Part shown: positions 5,294 to 10,816 of the stretch, piece after piece
How positions within the stretch are numbered: position 1 is the first letter of the stretch
Layout of the letters: each line of letters starts with the position of its first letter
NCBI GenBank assembly: GCA_036520315.1
Contig: DATDJZ010000080.1
Coordinates: 1-10,816, forward strand
Length of the DNA: 10,816 nucleotides
From: DASUPK01 sp036520315
Lineage (GTDB): Bacteria; Actinomycetota; Thermoleophilia; Solirubrobacterales; 70-9
Reading direction: 5' to 3'
Notes under the pieces: model-generated
The model's database searches: none
What the model saw: only the letters and a program-made list of their open reading frames with translations
What the model was told of the DNA's origin: nothing
Program-made: the position numbers and the translations under genes

Positions 5294-6729
5294 AGCCGAT
5301 CGATCGGGGCACCTGGCTGGCTCTGACCGCGATGGGCATCGCGGTCTTCGTGATCGCCAACGACTTCTCGGCGATCAACGTCGCGATCCCGCAGATCGAG
5401 AAGGACTTTGAGACGGACGTGACGACGGCCCAGTGGGTCGTGAACGCCTACGCGCTCATCTTCGGCGTGCTGATCGTCACCGGGGGCCGGCTCGCCGATC
5501 TCTTCGGCCGGCGCCGGGCCTTCTTCATCGGCAGCGGGATATTCGCCACCTTCTCGTTGCTGGGCGGCGCGGCACAGACCGAGGCCGAGCTGATCGCCAT
5601 GCGTGTCCTCATGGGGATCGGTGGGGCGCTGATGTGGCCGGCGATCCTCGGGATGACCTACGCAGCCCTGCCCGAGGAGCGCGCCGGGCTGGCGGGCGGA
5701 TTCATCCTCGGAGCGGCCGGAATCGGCAATGCCGCGGGACCGCTGTTGGGCGGGGCGCTCACGGACCTGCTCAGCTGGCGCTGGATCTTCTTCCTCAATG
5801 TGCCGGTCACGGCCTTCGCGGTCTTCGTCACCTGGCGCGAGATCCACCAGCCCCGCCCCGAGGTCGAGGACACCCGAATCGACTATGGCGGCATCGTCAC
5901 CGTCTCGGTCGGGTTGATCGCACTGCTGATCGCGTTCGACCAGGTCACCGACTGGGGGTGGGGCGATCCCCGGATCATCGCTCTGCTGGCCGTCTTCGTC
6001 ATCCTGATCGCCTCCTTCGTGGCGGTCGAGCGGCGGGCGGGCGAACATGCGCTCATCCCCCCGGATGTGATCCGAAACCGCGACTTCGCCTACACCTGCG
6101 CGGCGATCCTGCTGATGTCCGCGGTCTTCTTCGCGTCGATGCTCTATCTCCCGCAGTACATGATCTCGGTGCTCGGCTACTCGCCGATCGGCGCAGGCGC
6201 CGGCATGCTGCCGATGATGGCCACCTTCGCCGCGGTCTCCTTCGTGGCCGGCAACCTCTATAACCGCTTCGGCTCCAAGCCGCTGCTGATTCTGGGCTCG
6301 CTGTGCATCGCCCTCGGGCCGGCCCTGGTGGCGATCTTCGCCGACGAGGAGAGCTTCGGCGCGATCGTGCCGGGGATGGCGATCCTCGGCCTCGGGATCG
6401 GCCTCTTCTACCCGACGGCGACAACGGACGGGGTGACCGCCTGCGCCGAGTCGCGGCGCAGCCTGGCCGGCGCGATCATCTACATGTTCCAGATCGCCGG
6501 GGGCTCGGTGGGGCTTGGACTGACCACGACGATCTTCATCGGTGCGAGCGACGGTGCGACGGGCGGGGCCGACTTCGTCAACGGGATTCAGACCGCGTTC
6601 GCGGTGGACGCCGCGATCGCGGTCGGCGGCTTCCTGATCGCCGCCTTCCTGATCGGGGGTCGAGCGCACCTGCCGCACCTCCACCGCCCCGCGCTGGCGG
6701 GCCACTCACCGCGCGGCCACGGCCCCTAG
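5290..6729 (+). CDS. Major facilitator exporter, DHA2 (14-helix drug:H+ antiporter) type
   Basis: A 479-residue inner-membrane transporter expected to export lipophilic or cationic compounds in exchange for protons; the substrate cannot be read from sequence. Family motifs are clear. D1 is around NDFSAINVAIPQI (Asp25, Pro34), motif A is GGRLADLFGRRR (65-76) between helices 2 and 3, and motif B is RVLMGIGGALMWP with Arg105. The antiporter motif C is GAAGIGNAAGPLLGG (141-155) in helix 5, followed by WRWIFFLNVP (163-172), typical of the EmrB/QacA (DHA2) group. Length and hydrophobic spacing fit 14 helices. The C-terminal tail is short and His-rich (five His in the last 19 residues). ATG 5290 is the first start that keeps the whole helix 1; its ribosome site is weak and overlaps a possible upstream ORF. 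No regulator gene of the TetR or MarR type is adjacent. Confidence 0.92.
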   Translation: MKPIDRGTWLALTAMGIAVFVIANDFSAINVAIPQIEKDFETDVTTAQWVVNAYALIFGVLIVTGGRLADLFGRRRAFFIGSGIFATFSLLGGAAQTEAELIAMRVLMGIGGALMWPAILGMTYAALPEERAGLAGGFILGAAGIGNAAGPLLGGALTDLLSWRWIFFLNVPVTAFAVFVTWREIHQPRPEVEDTRIDYGGIVTVSVGLIALLIAFDQVTDWGWGDPRIIALLAVFVILIASFVAVERRAGEHALIPPDVIRNRDFAYTCAAILLMSAVFFASMLYLPQYMISVLGYSPIGAGAGMLPMMATFAAVSFVAGNLYNRFGSKPLLILGSLCIALGPALVAIFADEESFGAIVPGMAILGLGIGLFYPTATTDGVTACAESRRSLAGAIIYMFQIAGGSVGLGLTTTIFIGASDGATGGADFVNGIQTAFAVDAAIAVGGFLIAAFLIGGRAHLPHLHRPALAGHSPRGHGP

Positions 6730-6741
6730 CTCCGGGGCTTT
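6721..6741 (+). terminator. Weak hairpin with short T-run at the end of the MFS gene
   Basis: GCCCC (6722-6726) pairs with GGGGC (6734-6738) around a seven-base loop that contains the MFS stop codon, and is followed by TTT. A five-base all-GC stem with a minimal T-run could partly terminate transcription before the flavoprotein gene, which starts at 6758. The stem is short, so read-through is likely. Confidence 0.3.
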
Positions 6742-6757
6742 CCTGCACGGCAGGCCG

Positions 6758-8488
6758 ATGAGTCGGTCGCGTGGATACAGTCGAATCACTGTGAGCCAAT
6801 ACACCTCACCGACCCCGATGCCGGGCTTCCTGGATCCGGACCATCCCACGCTGTTCCCGCGCCTCACGGCGGCCCAGATCCACGAGCTGGCCGAGAATGC
6901 CGAGACCTTGTCCCTCTCCCCGGGGGACGTCCTCTTCGAGCAGGGCCAGCGGGATACGCCCTTCTTCGTGATCCTGTCGGGAGCCGTCGACGTCATCGAC
7001 CGCCAACCCGAGGGTGACCGCTACTTCACCCAGTGCCATCCCGGAACGTTCGCCGCGGACATCTCCATGTTCACCGGCGAGCCGACGATCGCCGAGGGCG
7101 TCGTTGCCGAGGAGAGCTCGGTCTTGGCCGTACCTCCCGATGCCCTGCGCACGCTGGTCGCCAGTTCCACGGAACTGGGCGACCTGCTCCTGCGCACCAT
7201 GATCGCGCGCCGCGAGTGGCTGCGAGGGGAGGGTCTCGGCAATGAGCTGCTGATCGGAAAGCGCTCGGGAGATACCTTCGGAATCCGTGAGCTGCTCGAG
7301 CGCAATCTGATCCCGTTCAGCTGGCACGACATCGACACGGATGAGGAGAGCAGGGCCCTGCTCGACCGGCTGGGGATAGGGACGGAGGAGTGCCCGGTCC
7401 TGGTCCGCACCCACAGCGTGCTGCGGTCCCCGACACTCACGCAAGTCGCTGACGAGCTCGGCCTGCGCGCCAAAGTCGATCAGAGAACATTCGACATCGT
7501 GGTGCTCGGGGCGGGGCCGGCGGGACTGGCCTCCGCCGTCTACGCGTCGTCGGAGGGCTTCACCACCCTGGTCATCGAGCGCTTCGCCCCGGGTGGGCAA
7601 GCCGGAACCAGCGCTCGGATCGAGAACTACCTCGGCTTTCCGACAGGTCTCTCCGGGTCAGACCTGACGCAGCGGGCGACCCTCCAGGCTTGGAAGTTCG
7701 GGGCAGTCATCTCCAGCGCGCACGGGGGCTGTCTGTTCTCCGAGTCCGAGAGCGACGGCCTGCGTCCACTGGTCCTGGAAGACGGCCAACAGGTGCGCGC
7801 CCGTTTCGTCGTACTCGCCACGGGCGCCGACTATCGTCGCCTGCCGGCCGACGGGGCCGAGCGCTTCGAGGGTCAGGGTCTCTACTACGCGGCCACCCAT
7901 CTGGAGGCCATCCAGGCCTCGGACGCGGACGTGGTTGTGGTCGGCGGTGGCAACTCCGCGGGACAGGCGGTGGTCAATCTGTCCTCCTACGCCCGTCGGA
8001 TCTACCTCGTCGTGCGACGGTCGCTGACCGCGACTATGTCGCGCTACCTGATCGATCGCATCCAGGCCGCCTCAAACATCGAGGTCTGGGAGGGATGCGA
8101 GGTGAAGGCCCTCCACGGCGGCGATGAGCTCGAGGCGGTCACGGTAGTCGGCCGGGATCAAAGCGAGCGCCGCCTGGACGTCACTGGCATCTTCGCCATG
8201 ATCGGCGCCTCCCCGCGGACCGAGGATCTCGGCGGCCTGGTCGGCCTGGACGAGAAGGGATTCATCGTGACCGGCGAGGACGCACAGGGTCATCGGAGCT
8301 TCACCGAGCATCGAAATGGCGACGATCCTCAACCCCTGCTTCTGGAGACCACCCGGCCGGACGTGTTCGCGGTCGGGGACGTGCGAAGTGGCTCGACCAA
8401 GCGGGTGGCGTCGGCCGTCGGAGACGGCGCACTCGTCGTTCGCTCGATCCACGAGGCGCTGAATCGCCAACGTGGAGCCCCGAACTAG
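6758..8488 (+). CDS. Fusion flavoprotein: cNMP-binding-like domain + Grx-like domain + thioredoxin reductase-like core lacking CxxC
   Basis: A 576-residue cytoplasmic protein in three parts. Residues about 32-155 are a cyclic-nucleotide-binding-like beta barrel (SPGDVLFEQGQRDTPFFVILSGAVDV). Its phosphate-binding loop is degenerate: FAADIS replaces the usual GE motif, and TGEPTIAEG lacks the ligand-contacting Arg. Residues about 160-240 look like a glutaredoxin fold (IRELLERNLIPFSWHDID, ECPVLV) without its redox cysteines. Residues about 244-570 are a thioredoxin reductase-type FAD/NAD(P)H oxidoreductase, with GAGPAG (251-256), GGQAGTSARIENYLGFP, ATGADYRRLP, a second nucleotide site GGGNSAGQ (396-403) and the FAD-binding FAVGDVRSGSTKRVASAVGDGA. 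The active CxxC of thioredoxin reductase is replaced by YYAATH (376-381), so it cannot act as a classical one. Similar fusions are known in actinobacteria and proteobacteria and often misnamed thioredoxin-disulfide reductase. GTG 6791 and ATG 6818 are alternative starts; none has a strong ribosome site. Confidence 0.88.
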   Translation: MSRSRGYSRITVSQYTSPTPMPGFLDPDHPTLFPRLTAAQIHELAENAETLSLSPGDVLFEQGQRDTPFFVILSGAVDVIDRQPEGDRYFTQCHPGTFAADISMFTGEPTIAEGVVAEESSVLAVPPDALRTLVASSTELGDLLLRTMIARREWLRGEGLGNELLIGKRSGDTFGIRELLERNLIPFSWHDIDTDEESRALLDRLGIGTEECPVLVRTHSVLRSPTLTQVADELGLRAKVDQRTFDIVVLGAGPAGLASAVYASSEGFTTLVIERFAPGGQAGTSARIENYLGFPTGLSGSDLTQRATLQAWKFGAVISSAHGGCLFSESESDGLRPLVLEDGQQVRARFVVLATGADYRRLPADGAERFEGQGLYYAATHLEAIQASDADVVVVGGGNSAGQAVVNLSSYARRIYLVVRRSLTATMSRYLIDRIQAASNIEVWEGCEVKALHGGDELEAVTVVGRDQSERRLDVTGIFAMIGASPRTEDLGGLVGLDEKGFIVTGEDAQGHRSFTEHRNGDDPQPLLLETTRPDVFAVGDVRSGSTKRVASAVGDGALVVRSIHEALNRQRGAPN

Positions 8489-8532
8489 CCCTTTAGGCAA
8501 GGAGCGGTTTAAGCCTTCGTAAGGTGGGGTAG

Positions 8533-8547
8533 TTGACTCTCGGTCAA
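8533..8547. promoter_or_regulatory. Perfect dyad TTGAC-N5-GTCAA, candidate operator
   Basis: TTGAC (8533-8537) and GTCAA (8543-8547) are exact reverse complements separated by TCTCG. The 15-bp dyad is 26 bases before the start codon of the copper-protein gene, in the only non-coding stretch between it and the preceding gene (8489-8573). Such spaced half-sites usually bind dimeric regulators. TTGACT here also resembles a -35 element, but no -10 is seen at the right distance. A second, smaller dyad CCTT-CGT-AAGG lies at 8514-8524. Confidence 0.4.
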
Positions 8548-8558
8548 TAAGTTGCCTC

Positions 8559-8565
8559 GGAGGGG
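8559..8565 (+). promoter_or_regulatory. Strong ribosome binding site fixing the start of the copper-protein gene
   Basis: GGAGGGG lies eight bases before ATG 8574 and is the best Shine-Dalgarno sequence of the larger genes in this window. It decides in favour of ATG 8574 over the out-of-frame ATG at 8566, and predicts efficient translation independent of the upstream gene. Confidence 0.7.
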
Positions 8566-8573
8566 ATGCGTGC

Positions 8574-10559
8574 ATGGAAGCAGCGACCCGATTCGGGATC
8601 CGTGACTGGCTGGCCGCGCTGGGCTGCGCGGTCGTTGCGCTGCTTGTGATCTCACCGGCGGCCAAGGCGGGAGTGGACAATCAGTGCCCGCCGATCGCGG
8701 ACAAGCCGGACGCCGTACCCCACGTCGACTACGACGGCGTTAAGCACCTGACCTACTGCTATGGACCGATCACCATCAGGCCCGGCCAGAACGTCATCCG
8801 GCTCCGACCGGCGATCGACGCCAGTGGGCAGAAGCTCTGGCCTCAGGTGCCGGGCTACATCACACGCTTCGACCCCGAGTTCATCTATGCGGATGGAACC
8901 GTTCCGCGGGTCGACGTCCTGCATCTGCACCACGCCGTCTGGCTCGTCAACAACGGCCCGCAGTTCGCCGTGGGCGAGGAGAAGACCATTCAGCAGCTCC
9001 CGATGGGGTTCGGCTGGCGGAGCGAACCCGATGACGCCTGGGTCCTTAACGACATGTTGCACGACCTCGTCGCCCAGCCAGCCCGGGTCTACGTCGTCTG
9101 GCGGCTCGACTTTGTACCCGACGGCACAGCCGGAGCCGCTCAGATCAAGTCCGTGCGCACCAAGTGGATGGACGTCGCCGGGAACCCGAGCCTCTACCCG
9201 GTCTTCGACGCCCTGCGATCGGACGGCCAGAACGGTCGCTACACGTTCCCCGATCAGGCGCCCGCGGCGGACCGCCATCCCTGCGGGATCTACGGGCGGG
9301 CTCAGGACAGCCATGGTTGCCTCGGAGCCGCCCAGAACTGGACCCCGAACCACAACGTTACCCTGATCGCCACTGCCGGGCACCTGCACCCCGGCGGCCT
9401 CAACACGCAGATGCGGGACACCCGGAACGGCGAGACGAACACGCTCTTCACCTCCGACGCCCACTACTACGAGCCGGCGGGAGAGGTGTCGTGGGACGTC
9501 GCTATGGGCGGGACGCCGGCTTCCTGGCGCGTGCAGGTGAAGGCCGGCGACAGGGTGAGCGTGCACGCCACCTATGACACCCAAAGGGCTGACTGGTACG
9601 AGGTGATGGGGATCATGCCCGTCGCCGTCTACGACGGGACCCTCGCGGGCTCTCAGGATGCACAGGACCCTGCGTGCCCAGACGGAAGCAACCCACCTGG
9701 GTGCATCCCTCAAAAAGAAGTCCTGACCCACAGCCACCTGGCTGAGAACGACAACCACGGCGGCAGCCCGACGGGTGCCCCGGACCCGTTCTGGCTGCCG
9801 AGCGTGCCGGCGCCGAACAACACGGTCGGGATCCAGAAGTTCGCGTACCAAGGGGTTCCGAGCGCGGGCCCGAGCGTGCCGACGGTCGAGCCGGGACAGG
9901 CGCTCACCTTCCGCAATTACGACGCGGTTCCGGACACCAACGCCTTCCACACGATCACGGCCTGCAAGGACCCCTGTACCGCCTCGACCGGCATCGCCTA
10001 CCCGATCGCCAACGGGCCGGTGACCTTCGACTCGGGCGAGCTCGGCTTCAACGGCATCCCGGGCTCCATCGGGAACGCCCCGGCCACGAATCGGGACACC
10101 TGGCAGACGCCACAGGATCTGCCGACCGGGACCTACACCTATTTCTGCCGGATCCATCCGTTCATGAGGGGAGCCTTCCGCGTGGAGCCGCAGTCCAGCC
10201 CACGACAGACCCTCAGGGCGAAGAAGAAGCAGAAGCTCGCCGCGGCGGCGGTCAGCGAGACGGTCGACAAGGCGGCCACGGTGCGGCTTCGGGCGAGGGT
10301 GAAGGGTGCGAAGAAGTCGGCGGGCGCCTCCGGCGCGTCGCACGTCCTCTCCCAGGCACTCGACGCCAAGCGGTCGACGATCTCGCTCAATCCCAGGGTC
10401 AGGACGAAGATCAAGCTCAGGTTCTCGAAGATAGCGCGCAAGCGACTCAGGACGGCGCTCGCGCAGCGCGGACCGCAGAAGATCGTCGTCACCGCCACGG
10501 CCACCGACAGGTTCGGCAAGACCTCGACCGCCAAGGCGAGCTTCAGGCTGATCGGCTAG
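8574..10559 (+). CDS. Secreted multidomain copper protein: PHM-like dinuclear-copper domain + cupredoxin + basic C-terminal domain
   Basis: A 661-residue exported protein. Residues 1-32 form a Sec signal peptide (Arg6, Arg10, hydrophobic core, cleavage likely after AKA). Residues about 40-355 carry, in order, HLHH (117-120), MLHD (His163), GHLHPGG (His270, His272) and EVMGIM (Met345 or Met348). This is the order of copper ligands in peptidylglycine alpha-hydroxylating monooxygenase: HH + H for one copper, HxH + M for the other. Residues about 418-537 are a cupredoxin with a full type 1 copper set: His459 (AFHTIT), Cys525, His528 and Met531 (FCRIHPFM). Other mature cysteines fall in apparent pairs (38/62, 237/249, 368/377, 464/468), suiting disulfides outside the membrane. 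Residues about 545-661 are Lys/Arg/Ala-rich, then beta-type (IVVTATATDRFGKTSTAKASFRLIG), as in many Thermoleophilia secreted proteins. Monooxygenase activity is inference; a non-catalytic copper-binding role is possible. The next cupredoxin gene begins immediately downstream. Confidence 0.85.
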   Translation: MEAATRFGIRDWLAALGCAVVALLVISPAAKAGVDNQCPPIADKPDAVPHVDYDGVKHLTYCYGPITIRPGQNVIRLRPAIDASGQKLWPQVPGYITRFDPEFIYADGTVPRVDVLHLHHAVWLVNNGPQFAVGEEKTIQQLPMGFGWRSEPDDAWVLNDMLHDLVAQPARVYVVWRLDFVPDGTAGAAQIKSVRTKWMDVAGNPSLYPVFDALRSDGQNGRYTFPDQAPAADRHPCGIYGRAQDSHGCLGAAQNWTPNHNVTLIATAGHLHPGGLNTQMRDTRNGETNTLFTSDAHYYEPAGEVSWDVAMGGTPASWRVQVKAGDRVSVHATYDTQRADWYEVMGIMPVAVYDGTLAGSQDAQDPACPDGSNPPGCIPQKEVLTHSHLAENDNHGGSPTGAPDPFWLPSVPAPNNTVGIQKFAYQGVPSAGPSVPTVEPGQALTFRNYDAVPDTNAFHTITACKDPCTASTGIAYPIANGPVTFDSGELGFNGIPGSIGNAPATNRDTWQTPQDLPTGTYTYFCRIHPFMRGAFRVEPQSSPRQTLRAKKKQKLAAAAVSETVDKAATVRLRARVKGAKKSAGASGASHVLSQALDAKRSTISLNPRVRTKIKLRFSKIARKRLRTALAQRGPQKIVVTATATDRFGKTSTAKASFRLIG

Positions 10560-10579
10560 TGCAGGGGAAGCGTTTCAGC

Positions 10580-10816
10580 GTGCGGCGGGTGATCGTTGCT
10601 CTGGCCGTAATCGGCGTGGCCGCCTTCGGCGCCGGCCAGGCGCTCGGAGCCTCCGAGGCGATCACCACGTCGACCACGTGCTGCAGCTACGGCAAGGCCA
10701 GCTTCACGATCGACCGGGGAACGACGGCCATCTTCCAGAACCAGGACCCGGGCACCTCACCACACGACGTCTTCTCGGTCGACAGCGGGGCCAAGAACAA
10801 GCCGGTGTTCAGCTCC
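10580..10816 (+). CDS. Exported cupredoxin-like protein, N-terminal part (3' end outside window)
   Basis: A frame open to the window end encodes an exported protein. From GTG 10580 it begins VRRVIVALAVIGVAAFGAGQ, a short basic n-region and hydrophobic core typical of a signal peptide, with cleavage probably near ALGASEA. AGGGGAAG at 10563-10570 sits nine bases upstream and favours this start. A GTG at 10559, overlapping the previous stop as TAGTG, is in the same frame and would add seven residues. The mature part (FTIDRGTTAIFQNQDPGTSP, then HDVFSVDSG) reads as the first half of a plastocyanin-like fold, with the His of SPHDVFS as the probable first copper ligand. The Cys-His-Met ligand loop would lie beyond the edge. 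An unusual CysCys pair precedes the fold. The close spacing implies co-transcription with the larger copper protein and suggests an electron-transfer partner. Confidence 0.75.
   Translation, partial: MRRVIVALAVIGVAAFGAGQALGASEAITTSTTCCSYGKASFTIDRGTTAIFQNQDPGTSPHDVFSVDSGAKNKPVFSS

Noticed and set aside
4294..6705. 803-codon open frame on the - strand across the membrane protein and MFS genes
   Set aside because: Its composition is extreme (Asp/Arg/Gly/His-rich), it spans two real genes and their intergenic region, and it has no recognisable motif.
7886..7903. Annotation of the flavoprotein as thioredoxin-disulfide reductase
   Set aside because: The CxxC pair needed for that reaction is absent (YYAATH), so only a thioredoxin-reductase-like fold is claimed.
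8533..8562. TTGACT as a -35 promoter element
   Set aside because: No -10-like hexamer is found 16-18 bases downstream, and the position so close to the ribosome site would leave almost no leader.
8574..8640. Lipobox-like LGC (Cys18) in the signal peptide of the copper protein
   Set aside because: The -3 residue is Ala and the hydrophobic core continues well beyond the Cys to an AKA cleavage site, so ordinary Sec cleavage is more likely than lipidation.
8652..10343. 563-codon open frame on the - strand opposite the copper protein
   Set aside because: It is the mirror of a gene with clear signal peptide and copper motifs; no motif or ribosome site is seen.
1..10816. tRNA, rRNA, CRISPR arrays, insertion sequences, phage or attachment sites
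   Set aside because: Reading both strands by eye I saw no cloverleaf, no regularly spaced repeats, no transposase or integrase motifs and no long terminal inverted repeats; a covariance-model scan could not be run.

Overview
The window is GC-rich bacterial chromosome with a strong G/C bias at third codon positions. Almost everything lies on the + strand in tightly packed, often overlapping genes. Three things suggest a high-GC actinobacterium, most likely of the class Thermoleophilia (Solirubrobacterales or relatives): the order efp - nusB - (xseB-like) - ispA-type prenyl synthase - dxs, the base composition, and a secreted protein with a Lys/Arg-rich C-terminal beta domain of a kind I associate with that class. 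The taxonomic call is inference.

Region 1 (1-4087) is a housekeeping cluster. It holds the C-terminal two thirds of elongation factor P, the antitermination factor NusB, a short exonuclease VII small-subunit-like protein, a short-chain prenyl diphosphate synthase with farnesyl-type motifs, and 1-deoxy-D-xylulose-5-phosphate synthase. The last two make isoprenoid precursors and overlap by TGATG, so they are probably translated together. About 170 bases between nusB and the xseB-like gene are poorly explained and contain repeats and dyads.

Region 2 (4088-5289) is less ordinary. It has a 68-residue zinc-ribbon protein on the + strand. Its 3' end overlaps a convergent - strand gene for a multi-spanning membrane protein of unknown function with an apparent internal duplication. 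A perfect 10-bp hairpin sits at the junction. The membrane protein gene has a good sigma-70-like promoter on the - strand (about 5154-5183).

Region 3 (5290-8488) holds a DHA2-type major facilitator exporter. It is followed 28 bases later by a three-part flavoprotein: a degenerate cyclic-nucleotide-binding fold, a cysteine-free glutaredoxin-like segment and a thioredoxin-reductase-like core without the CxxC redox pair.

Region 4 (8489-10816) is the most interesting part, a secreted copper-protein locus. The first gene encodes a 661-residue exported protein. It carries an ordered His/Met set resembling the two copper sites of peptidylglycine alpha-hydroxylating monooxygenase (PHM), then a complete type 1 copper (cupredoxin) site, then a basic C-terminal domain. 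The next gene follows at once and encodes a second exported cupredoxin-like protein, cut off by the window edge. A 15-bp perfect dyad (TTGAC-N5-GTCAA) just upstream is a candidate operator. Together these suggest an extracytoplasmic copper redox module, possibly a copper monooxygenase-like enzyme with its own electron-transfer domain and partner.
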